From the NCBI GenBank assembly GCA_934621385.1, contig CAKTUI010000018.1, forward strand, positions 1 to 53,112: DNA of 53,112 nt. The letters are read 5' to 3'. Under the pieces are notes generated by a model. That model made no database searches, was not told the origin of the DNA, and was given only the letters and a program-made list of their open reading frames with translations. The first letter of the stretch is position 1; each line of letters starts with the position of its first letter. Source of the stretch: an uncultured Kiritimatiellota bacterium (GTDB taxonomy: Bacteria; Verrucomicrobiota; Kiritimatiellia; RFP12; UBA1067). This document shows positions 16,015 to 23,825 of the stretch, piece by piece. Both the position numbers and the translations under genes were made by a program.

Positions 16015-17292
16015 GTGAAACTCGATACACTTTGCGTTCAAGGCGGATGGAGTCCTGCTTGCGGAGAGCCGCGGCAGCTCCCGATTTACGCAAGCACGAC
16101 CTTTAAGTACGATACGACCCAGCACATGGCGGACCTCTTCGACTTGAAGGCCTCCGGCTATTTCTACACGCGGCTGGCGAATCCGACGAACGATCAGGTG
16201 GCCAAGAAGATTGCGGCACTGGAAGGGGGTGTCGCGGCGATACTTACGAGTTCGGGGCAGGCCGCCTCGACTTTTGCCGTGCTCAACCTCTGCAGTGCGG
16301 GGGATCATGTGGTGAGTTCCGCGCAAATCTACGGCGGAACGTTCAACCTCTTCGCCGTCTCGCTGAAGAAACTTGGCATCGAATTCACATTCGTCGACCC
16401 CGATGCGGACGAGGAGACGATTCAGGCCGCGTTCCGTCCGAATACGAAGTGTGTCTTCGGCGAGACGGTGGCCAATCCGTCCGGGTGTGTGCTGGACATT
16501 GAGAAGTTTGCCTGTATTGCGCACCGCAATGGTGTGCCGCTGATTATGGACAACACCTTCCCGACCCCTATCCTGTGTCGACCGTTTCGCTTCGGGTGCG
16601 ACATTGTGACGCATTCGACGACCAAGTACATGGACGGTCATTCCTCGCAGGTCGGTGGGTGCATCGTCGACAGTGGCAATTTTGACTGGGAGAAGTACCC
16701 TGAGAAGTTCGCCGGGCTTGTTGCCCCAGATCCGTCCTATCATGGGTTGAGCTACACGAAGACGTTTGGCAAGCTCGCCTACATCACGAAATGCACGGCC
16801 CAGTTGATGCGGGACTACGGTTCGATACCTTCGCCTTTCAATGCGTTTCTCGTCAATATCGGGCTTGAGTCGCTCCACCTGCGCATTCGGAGGCATGCCG
16901 AGAGTGCGCTCAAGATTGCCAAGTGGCTCCGTACGCAGGAGAAGGTCGCGTGGGTGAACTTTGCGGGGCTTGAGGATTCGAAGTACAATGCCCTCGTCAA
17001 GAAACAGTTCGACGGGCCGGCCCCTTGTGGCGTGATGACATTTGGCATTCGCGGCGGTCGTCAGGCCTCAATCGCCTTCATGGACTCGCTGAAGCTGATT
17101 GGCATCGTCACGCACGTGGCGGACGCGTGGAGCTGCGTTCTGCATCCGGCCTCGCATACCCATCGGCAGCTGACGGACGAGCAGCTGAAGGAGGCGGGCA
17201 TTCCGCCGGATCTCATTCGCCTGTCCGTCGGACTGGAGGATCCTGACGACCTCATCGAGGATCTTGCACAGGCCCTATCGAAGGTCGCGTGA
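16015..17292 (+). CDS. metY: O-acetylhomoserine sulfhydrylase (Cys/Met-metabolism PLP enzyme)
   Basis: The enzyme adds sulfide to O-acetylhomoserine to form homocysteine, feeding methionine synthesis and hence metK. The 425-residue length and YFYTRLANPT, SSGQAA, HVVSSAQIYGGTFNLF, MDNTFPTPILCRPF and the PLP-lysine motif THSTTKYMDGHSS fit the MetY branch better than the shorter cystathionine synthases. The GTG at 16015 is chosen because AAAGGA lies six bases upstream; an earlier GTG at 16000 overlaps that site. Cystathionine gamma-synthase or methionine gamma-lyase activity remains possible. The gene ends 68 bases before the TPR gene, across a C11 tract. Confidence 0.87.
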   Translation: MKLDTLCVQGGWSPACGEPRQLPIYASTTFKYDTTQHMADLFDLKASGYFYTRLANPTNDQVAKKIAALEGGVAAILTSSGQAASTFAVLNLCSAGDHVVSSAQIYGGTFNLFAVSLKKLGIEFTFVDPDADEETIQAAFRPNTKCVFGETVANPSGCVLDIEKFACIAHRNGVPLIMDNTFPTPILCRPFRFGCDIVTHSTTKYMDGHSSQVGGCIVDSGNFDWEKYPEKFAGLVAPDPSYHGLSYTKTFGKLAYITKCTAQLMRDYGSIPSPFNAFLVNIGLESLHLRIRRHAESALKIAKWLRTQEKVAWVNFAGLEDSKYNALVKKQFDGPAPCGVMTFGIRGGRQASIAFMDSLKLIGIVTHVADAWSCVLHPASHTHRQLTDEQLKEAGIPPDLIRLSVGLEDPDDLIEDLAQALSKVA

Positions 17293-17300
17293 GTGGGGTT

Positions 17301-17311
17301 CCCCCCCCCCC
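17301..17311 (+). repeat. Homopolymer tract C11 between metY and the TPR gene
   Basis: Eleven cytosines follow GGGGTT nine bases after the metY stop. GTGA(GT)GGGG and CCCC...TCAC can form a hairpin, so the tract may be part of a factor-dependent or weak terminator. Tracts of this length are prone to slippage and could tune readthrough into the next genes. Confidence 0.6.
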
Positions 17312-17360
17312 TTCACGCACGAGAGGTTGATTTAAAAGAGAGAAAGGAAGCGGATACATC

Positions 17361-20300
17361 ATGCAGCAGATAAAGAATGTCGCGTTTGGAAAAGCCGACT
17401 GGCTGATCGCCCTTGTGCTGGCCGTTGTCTCGGCGATTGTCTACGGGCTGTCGATGGCGAGTTTTGCCTATCCGGGTGAAAGTACGCACCTGATGGTCGT
17501 TTGGCAGGGCCTCGACGCGGCGGTTTCGACGCCGTATCCCCTGATGGCGCAGATTGCCAGATTCCTTGGTAGTGGAAATGCGATTGCGCCAATCTGTGGC
17601 GTGATTTCCGTTGTCGCCGTTTATCTGCTCATTTCGTTCTTCGTGCGAATGCGCACATACGGCGAGGCATCGCAGGCTCATGCGACATCGGCCGGGCGGC
17701 TGGCGGGCCTTGTTGCGGCTGTCGTCTTCATGCTGACCCCGTCCGTCAGGGCGGCGGCGACGCACCTTGAGCCGCGTCTCTTTGACTTCACATGGGCGAT
17801 GCTGTGCGCTCTGCTCCCCATTGCCTGGTTGCGGATCACGCGGTGGCAATGGCTCCTGGACTATCTTTTCCCAATTGTCATTGGTATGGCTTGGGGGGTT
17901 GGATGTGTCGATTCGGCCTTGTTTGTCGTCCTGTCGCCGCTGATGCTGGCAGCCCTCGTCATCGTGTCGCAGAAGAAGGGGCGTAGTGTCGTCACATTGG
18001 TTTCGTTTTTTGCGATCGTGGCCGTGGTTATCTTCCTGCTCTTCGCTTCCGACAACGGGACTATCTTTGGTACTTTACGCACGCTGATGCAGCAGTTGCG
18101 CGGCTATGTGAAGACGGACGGATGGCTCGCCGTCGTTCTGCTGGCGACGGTGCCGTTCGTCGTGTCGATTTTTGCCAGTGCGAAGTCCTTCAATGAGAAG
18201 GGCGACTGGATGCAGTGGGCGTTCAACCTTGGCCTTGGCGTGGTCTCGATTGTCGCCATTGCGACGCCCCTGTCCCCCTCCACCCGAATGGAGCCCTATG
18301 GCATCCTGCCTGTGACGAGTTCGGCCTTTGTCGCGGCGGTCGCGGGCTATCTTGCCGCCTACTGGTGGTTGCAGGCGCGTGTGAAGCCGATTGTGAATGA
18401 GTCGAAGGACATAGTCGCCGACGGCCGTGGGCGGATCTTCGCCTACATTGGCGGCGGACTTCTCGCTGTCGTCTACCTCTTTACGTGCGCCTTCAACCTC
18501 TTCTCGTTCGACGCGATGCGCGGCAGTTTTGCCGATCGTCTGGCCGAGAAGGTCATCGACGACCTCGGCGACCGCAAGTGGCTTGTTTCGGATGGTACGC
18601 TGGACGATCACCTGCGCCTGGTCGCATCGCGGCGGAATATTGAACTGAATCTGATTTCGCTCAATCGGGATCTCGACCGCAGTTACCTGTCGAGTCTGGC
18701 CGAACTGGTCCGCGAGAAGGGGCTTGCCGGGGATCGGAATGCAGAACTCTCACTCTCTCTTTCGCTGGGTGTGCTGCCGTTCGTGCAGGACTGGTTCTCG
18801 TTCGACCCGCAGGCGGCGAAGTCCGTCGCAGTCTTCGGTGCGCCCGACCTGTGGTATTCGGCCGGGCTGAAACCCGTGCCGGAATTCCTCTTCTTCGGTT
18901 CCGACCCCGAGCGCAAGCCCGACTGGAAGCAGTGGAAGGAGTTCGCCGAGATTCTCCATGCGCCGAAGGAGTGGGGTAGCTTCAAGGTCGGGCAGACGAA
19001 AAATCCCGTGGACAAGATGCGCTTCGAGATGCGCCGCCACATGGGACTCGTGGCCAACAACCGCGGCGTTTGGCTTCAGGAGCAGGGGCGTGATGACGAG
19101 GCGTTCGATATGTACGAGCTCGTGCTGTCCGACATTGATGTGGATAATGTCTGCGCCCTCTTCAACCTGTTCGAGATGGCGCGGGCGAAGTATGCGCGTG
19201 CCTTGGCGAAGAAGAATGACCTTGAACGCCGCCTGCGTTCGATTGTCGACGACCCGAGCCGCCGCTACCGTCTGTGGGCACTGTCGAACTACTACGGCTA
19301 CATTCGCAATCCCGAAATCTTCATCCGTCTCGGCTTCACGTGGGCGCGTTCGGGTCGTCCGGGCGATGCCCTGACCCAGATTCGCCGCGCCATTGACTTC
19401 ATTCCGACCGATCGCCGCAGCTCGCTTCTGAACATGATGGCGGCCCTGTATGCGAGCGAGGACGAGCGGGCGAAGTCCCGCGAGGTCTATGAGGAGGTTC
19501 TGGCGAAGAATGCGAACGACCATGACGCGCTTGTGGGCATGATGCGTCTCTCGCTGCTGGACGGCGACAGCGAGAAGGCCCTCAACTACTTGGAGCGAGC
19601 GACGGGCGTTGGCGGTGATGATCCGCGTGTCCAGATTGAACTTGCGATGCTCGCGCTGATGAAGAACGAGCTTGAGAAGTCGCGTAAGATTCTCTCGGCA
19701 GTCACCGATGCCAATGCGTCCGATCTGCGCGCCTGGTCGCTTCTTGCGGCGGTCACGATGCAGATGTGTGATGCGACGAAGGACACGAAGCGTAAGCTTT
19801 CACTTGAACGCGACCTTGAGGACCGCATTCTGCCGACGATGGAAAAGCAGGCGCGCAGTCCCTACGACTACTACGTTCAGACGACGCGGGCGTTCCTCTA
19901 CTTGCGCAAGGGCGTCGAGCGCCGTCGTGCCGCCCGCGACGCTTTCGTTGTCGCGGCAAAGGCGCGTCCGGACGTCGCGGCGACGCAGGACCTCGTCCTT
20001 GGTCTTGACATCTCGCTTGATGATGCCGAGTCGGCCGAACGTCACGCGATGGACGTGTTGCGCCGGAATCGCAAGGCTCCCCTTGCGAACTACGTGATGG
20101 GGTCGCTTGCCCTGCGCAAGAACGACCTTGCCTTGGCTGAGCAATACCTGCGTAAGGCTGCCGATGCGAGGCGGCCCGTCGTGCTCGCGATGAACGATCT
20201 TGCGGAGGTCTATCGTCGTCAGAACCGCTTTGATGAAGGCGAGCGCTATGCCCGCCTTGCGGTGCGGACCGAGCCGAATCTGTATGTTGCCTGGGAGACG

Positions 20301-20555
20301 CTCGGCAGCATTCTGATGGGTCGACAGGGCGATCTTGCCGAGGCGCAGAAATGCATTGAGAAGGCCTGCGAACTCTCGAAGGTCGATGGACGTGAGGAAG
20401 ACATCCGAATGCTCATCTCGCTTGCACGGGTGCAGATTGCCCGCGGCGAACGCAAGATCGGACGCGTGACGCTCCGCAAGGTCCAGAGCCGACTGGGTGA
20501 GCTCTCCGAGTACGAGCGCAAGGAGTACGAGACGCTGCTGAAGGATGTTCGGTGA
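17361..20555 (+). CDS. Large membrane protein: GT-C/DUF2723-like N-terminus plus TPR repeats
   Basis: The N-terminal ~390 residues of this 1064-residue protein are a polytopic membrane region. Segments begin at WLIALVLAVVSAIVYG, and a first external loop holds PGESTHLMVVWQGLDA followed by PYPL. This layout resembles DUF2723/GT-C proteins, whose loop carries an acidic catalytic residue. A soluble region follows (390-560). From about 560 to 1060 there are TPR-type helical repeats (LANYVMGSLALRKNDLALAEQYLRKA, and VYRRQNRFDEGERYARLAVR). A GT-C glycosyltransferase using a polyprenyl-phosphate sugar, with TPRs as a docking scaffold, would suit the downstream UbiA-type gene. The start follows AAGGAAG by 11 bases. 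The end overlaps the next gene by 11 bases. Confidence 0.65.
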   Translation: MQQIKNVAFGKADWLIALVLAVVSAIVYGLSMASFAYPGESTHLMVVWQGLDAAVSTPYPLMAQIARFLGSGNAIAPICGVISVVAVYLLISFFVRMRTYGEASQAHATSAGRLAGLVAAVVFMLTPSVRAAATHLEPRLFDFTWAMLCALLPIAWLRITRWQWLLDYLFPIVIGMAWGVGCVDSALFVVLSPLMLAALVIVSQKKGRSVVTLVSFFAIVAVVIFLLFASDNGTIFGTLRTLMQQLRGYVKTDGWLAVVLLATVPFVVSIFASAKSFNEKGDWMQWAFNLGLGVVSIVAIATPLSPSTRMEPYGILPVTSSAFVAAVAGYLAAYWWLQARVKPIVNESKDIVADGRGRIFAYIGGGLLAVVYLFTCAFNLFSFDAMRGSFADRLAEKVIDDLGDRKWLVSDGTLDDHLRLVASRRNIELNLISLNRDLDRSYLSSLAELVREKGLAGDRNAELSLSLSLGVLPFVQDWFSFDPQAAKSVAVFGAPDLWYSAGLKPVPEFLFFGSDPERKPDWKQWKEFAEILHAPKEWGSFKVGQTKNPVDKMRFEMRRHMGLVANNRGVWLQEQGRDDEAFDMYELVLSDIDVDNVCALFNLFEMARAKYARALAKKNDLERRLRSIVDDPSRRYRLWALSNYYGYIRNPEIFIRLGFTWARSGRPGDALTQIRRAIDFIPTDRRSSLLNMMAALYASEDERAKSREVYEEVLAKNANDHDALVGMMRLSLLDGDSEKALNYLERATGVGGDDPRVQIELAMLALMKNELEKSRKILSAVTDANASDLRAWSLLAAVTMQMCDATKDTKRKLSLERDLEDRILPTMEKQARSPYDYYVQTTRAFLYLRKGVERRRAARDAFVVAAKARPDVAATQDLVLGLDISLDDAESAERHAMDVLRRNRKAPLANYVMGSLALRKNDLALAEQYLRKAADARRPVVLAMNDLAEVYRRQNRFDEGERYARLAVRTEPNLYVAWETLGSILMGRQGDLAEAQKCIEKACELSKVDGREEDIRMLISLARVQIARGERKIGRVTLRKVQSRLGELSEYERKEYETLLKDVR

Positions 20556-21681
20556 ACTGCTTTTAGCCTCGGCCCTTCAGGTTGGCCCATTCTACGCCCA
20601 GCGACCGGACTACCGGTCGCTCGGGCCGTTTTGGTCCACGGAGGCGGAGACGACGGATGTCTGCTGGCCAGTCTTCACTCGGCATCGCGACTGGTGGCGG
20701 TTCTGCTGGTTCGTCCATGAGCAGGACGAGCAGAACGATGGCTACCTGTTTGAAATCATGCCGATCTGGTTCAACGGGCGGACGCGGGAAGGCGATTCCT
20801 ATGCGGGGCTTTTTCCCCTTTATGGGCGGCATCCGCACTTCCTCCTGATGTATGACTGGGAGTTCGCCCTCTGGCCGGTCTGGATGCGATACCGAATGCC
20901 GCGTCCCTCGACGGGCGAATGGATGACGTCCAATGTCGTCCTCTTTCCGTTCGTCCACTGGCGGACTGACGGTTCGTGGGGTGCCTGGCCGATTTACGGG
21001 CTGAACCACCAGCGAGAAAGCGACCACCGTTATGTCCTCTGGCCGATTTTGACTTGGGCGGATTATCGAGTTGATCGCGACACGGCGGGGGCTGGTTCGT
21101 CCTGGATGTTCTGGCCGTTGTATGGGCGCGTCCGCCGTGAGCGTGAGCGGCAGGATCTCTTCCTGCCGCCATTCTTCTCGTATGCCGAGACGCAGTCGCG
21201 GGTCAGTGTCGAGCGCGGCAATTCAGCGCCGCAGATTCGGGTGCGCTGTCCGTGGCCGTTCATTGAGTGGGAGACGGGTGTGCGGCGTAGCCGCCTGTCA
21301 ATCTTCCCCCTTTACGAGCGCAGCATCGACTACCGCTTTGCGGATGGGGCGCGGACGAGTTCGGTGACCCGCTGGCTGTGGCGCGGTGTTGAGATCTACC
21401 GTAATGGCGAGGGGGGGCTTGAGGAGACGCGGTTTTTCCCCTTTTGGGTGAAGAATGCGCGCTATTTCAGGCTGTGGCCGTTTTATGAGGAAACGGCTGT
21501 CGACAAGACTGGTGACGAGACCTACAGCCGCGTCCTCGGGCTCTTCCCGATTCGCTGGGTGCCGTCCGTGGACCGCAACTGGTCGGCGTTTTGGACCTTT
21601 TACGAGAGCGTGTCCAATCCGATTTGCACGGACCATTCTCTTTTCTGGGGCTTGTTCAAATGGCGTACGATGAAAGACTGA
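20545..21681 (+). CDS. W/F-P-x-Y/F/W repeat protein of unknown function
   Basis: I do not recognise a characterised family. The 378-residue sequence is built almost wholly from a short aromatic motif. Examples are CWPVF (40), LFPLY (89), LWPVW (109), AWPIY (147), LWPIL (165), FWPLY (189), PWPFI (236), IFPLY (253), FFPFW (297), LWPFY (310) and LFPIR (333). About 17 copies are spaced mostly 12-25 residues, with charged Arg/Glu/Asp-rich turns between. That periodicity suits a repeated beta-strand fold such as a solenoid, propeller or barrel. No clear signal peptide is seen. The ATG lies inside the TPR gene and the end overlaps the UbiA-like gene by 22 bases, so the three are translationally linked and probably work together. 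Confidence 0.6.
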   Translation: MFGELLLASALQVGPFYAQRPDYRSLGPFWSTEAETTDVCWPVFTRHRDWWRFCWFVHEQDEQNDGYLFEIMPIWFNGRTREGDSYAGLFPLYGRHPHFLLMYDWEFALWPVWMRYRMPRPSTGEWMTSNVVLFPFVHWRTDGSWGAWPIYGLNHQRESDHRYVLWPILTWADYRVDRDTAGAGSSWMFWPLYGRVRRERERQDLFLPPFFSYAETQSRVSVERGNSAPQIRVRCPWPFIEWETGVRRSRLSIFPLYERSIDYRFADGARTSSVTRWLWRGVEIYRNGEGGLEETRFFPFWVKNARYFRLWPFYEETAVDKTGDETYSRVLGLFPIRWVPSVDRNWSAFWTFYESVSNPICTDHSLFWGLFKWRTMKD

Positions 21682-22571
21682 GAACCTGGCTGCGGGCCAT
21701 TCGCGTGGACCAGTGGACGAAGAATGGGGTCGTGATGATGGCCTGGTTCTTCTCGGTGGCGGATGCGAGCCAGCACGACATCGTGCGTGGCTGGCAGTCG
21801 TTTCTGCTGGCGTTTGCGATGGCGGGGGCCTTTTCGTTGGTGTCCTCGGCATTTTACCTGTTGAATGACGTCTCGGACTATGAGGCCGATCGCCTGCATC
21901 CCGTGAAGCGGTTGCGTCCGATTGCCGCTGGGCTGATTTCGCGCATCTCGGCCGTTCGGGCGGCACTTGTACTCTTTGCCTTGGGTTTTGCCTATCCGGC
22001 TCTGATTGTGATGCTTCTCCCATCCAGGACACTGGCGTTTGGAACGATGCTGGCCTATACGGTGATGCAGTGCCTTTATACGGGGTTTCTCAAGCGTATC
22101 CCCTATGTCGATGTCGTGACGCTTTCGGCGGGATTCGTCCTTCGCGCCGTTGCGGGCGCGGCGATTATCGCCGCCTACGTCTCGCCCTGGCTCTTGGTCT
22201 GCACATTTACGCTTTCGATGTTTCTCGCGTGTTGCAAGCGCAAGCACGAACGTGAAATCGCGGCAGATTCGCGTGCCGTCCTGAAGCACTACCACCCGCA
22301 GGTTCTGACGGCCCTGATTGTCCTCTCTGGATTGGCTTCCGTTGCCGAGTATCTTGCCTACACGCTGACATCGAAGATGGGGGTTCGCTTCCCGTGGCTG
22401 TGGGTCACTGCGCTGTTCGTCCTGATCGGCATCGTGCGTTATGCTTCGCTTGCCTGGGGGCGCGGCGATACGGGGCGTCCCGAAAAGATTCTTCTGACGG
22501 ATCGTGTTCTTTGGCTGATCCTGCTTGGTTATGCGGTGAGTGCGGTGAGCGTCGTCGCGTTTGGATTATGA
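21660..22571 (+). CDS. UbiA-family prenyltransferase, DPPR-synthase-like
   Basis: This 303-residue membrane protein has about nine hydrophobic segments. It opens with LRAIRVDQWTKN. The Asp-rich motif LLNDVSDYEADRLHPVKR runs straight into RLRPIAAG, closely following the layout of decaprenyl-phosphate 5-phosphoribosyltransferases (Rv3806c type) rather than quinone- or haem-forming UbiA proteins. The inferred reaction attaches phosphoribose from PRPP to a polyprenyl phosphate. In Mycobacterium that is the first step to a lipid-linked arabinose donor. The neighbouring GT-C/TPR protein could be the user of such a donor. The ATG at 21660 overlaps the previous gene; the stop overlaps folC as ATGA. 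Confidence 0.75.
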   Translation: MAYDERLRTWLRAIRVDQWTKNGVVMMAWFFSVADASQHDIVRGWQSFLLAFAMAGAFSLVSSAFYLLNDVSDYEADRLHPVKRLRPIAAGLISRISAVRAALVLFALGFAYPALIVMLLPSRTLAFGTMLAYTVMQCLYTGFLKRIPYVDVVTLSAGFVLRAVAGAAIIAAYVSPWLLVCTFTLSMFLACCKRKHEREIAADSRAVLKHYHPQVLTALIVLSGLASVAEYLAYTLTSKMGVRFPWLWVTALFVLIGIVRYASLAWGRGDTGRPEKILLTDRVLWLILLGYAVSAVSVVAFGL

Positions 22572-23818
22572 AATTTCTTGATGAACTTGCCGCACGGCGG
22601 CGTTTTGGCATGAAACCCGGGCTGGAGACGATTCGGCGCACATGCGCAACACTGGGGAATCCACAGGCGTCCGTGCGGGCGATTCATGTCGCGGGGACGG
22701 ATGGGAAGGGGGCGGTCTGCGCCATCCTCGATGCCTGCCTGCGGGCGACGGGTGCCACAGTCGGTCGCTATACCTCCCCCCATCTCGTACGGATGAACGA
22801 GCGCTTCTTCCTCAACGGCGAACCGATGGACGATGCACCGCTTGCCGCGGCGGCCCAACGGGTTGCCGCGGCCGTTCGGACGGATGGGGCGCTCGCGGAA
22901 CTGACATTCTTCGAAGCCCTGACGGCGGTCGCCTTTCAGGTCTACGCGGCGGCGCGACCGGACTGGACGATTCTGGAGACGGGGCTTGGCGGACGGCTGG
23001 ATGCGACGAACATCTGTGCGCCTGCATTGACGATCATCACGCGCATTGGGCTTGACCACTGCGACTGGCTCGGGGATACGGTTGAGAAAATTGCCGCTGA
23101 AAAGGCGGGCATCATCAAGCCTGGTGTTCCCGTTGTCCTTGGGGCGAACGAGCCGTCGGTTCGGTCCGTCGTCGAAACGCGGGCGAAGGCGATGGCGGCA
23201 CCTTTCATCTATGCGCCTGACTGTGTGAAGTTGGATGAGATTCCGGAATCCTTCAGTCTGCACGGCTCGTTCAATCGCGAGAATGCGGTGACGACCCTGG
23301 CGGCCCTGAAGGCGATTCTGCCGCCCGATGGGGTCGCACGGGCCCGTGCGGGGCTTTCATCCGTCGTCTGGCCGGGACGCTACCAGCATGTGGGCAAGTT
23401 CATTGTTGACGGTGCGCACAATCCGCCGGCAGCGCGGGCTTTGGCTGACTCCCTCCGGGCCGAGGGTCAGCAGGGGCTGACCCTCGTCGTTGGTTTCTGT
23501 GGGGACAAGGATAGCGCGGCGGTCCTGCGGGAGCTTGCACCATTTGTCGCGCAGGGTTTTGCCGTGCGGACGGTGAATCCGCGTTCGCTGTCGGCCGAGG
23601 AGACGGCGCGGCGGATGCGCGAGGCGGGAATTCCGGCGGTCGCGATGCCGACGCTTGCGGCGGCACTCGGGGCGGCGCGGCACTCGGGACGGCGAACGCT
23701 TGTTTGCGGGTCGCTCTTCCTTGCGGGGGAGGCCCTGGTCGAACTGGGAGCCTACCCTTGGGGGACTGCTCGCTTTGATCCGTCCGAATCGCTCCGTGTG
23801 AAGCCAGATTTGGTATAA
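22568..23818 (+). CDS. folC: Folylpolyglutamate synthase / dihydrofolate synthase
   Basis: FolC adds glutamates to folates and, in bifunctional forms, makes dihydrofolate from dihydropteroate. The P-loop reads VAGTDGKGAVCA (the usual GTNGKGS has Asn and Ser). Also present are GRYTSPHLVRMNERF, LETGLGGRLDATN, TRIGLDHCDWLGDT, AEKAGIIKP, GSFNRENA and VDGAHNPPAARAL. The length of 416 residues is normal. The ATG overlaps the UbiA stop as ATGA. The stop codon TAA is part of the glnS -10 hexamer, so folC and glnS are packed as tightly as possible. Confidence 0.93.
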   Translation: MKFLDELAARRRFGMKPGLETIRRTCATLGNPQASVRAIHVAGTDGKGAVCAILDACLRATGATVGRYTSPHLVRMNERFFLNGEPMDDAPLAAAAQRVAAAVRTDGALAELTFFEALTAVAFQVYAAARPDWTILETGLGGRLDATNICAPALTIITRIGLDHCDWLGDTVEKIAAEKAGIIKPGVPVVLGANEPSVRSVVETRAKAMAAPFIYAPDCVKLDEIPESFSLHGSFNRENAVTTLAALKAILPPDGVARARAGLSSVVWPGRYQHVGKFIVDGAHNPPAARALADSLRAEGQQGLTLVVGFCGDKDSAAVLRELAPFVAQGFAVRTVNPRSLSAEETARRMREAGIPAVAMPTLAAALGAARHSGRRTLVCGSLFLAGEALVELGAYPWGTARFDPSESLRVKPDLV

Positions 23819-23819
23819 T
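23811..23819 (+). promoter_or_regulatory. Leaderless-type extended -10 promoter of glnS
   Basis: TGGTATAAT (hexamer 23814-23819) contains the folC stop codon. The next bases are an ATG directly at 23820 and another at 23826. RNA synthesis starting seven bases after the -10 would begin on the A of the second ATG. Confidence 0.65.
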
Positions 23820-23825
23820 ATGGAC

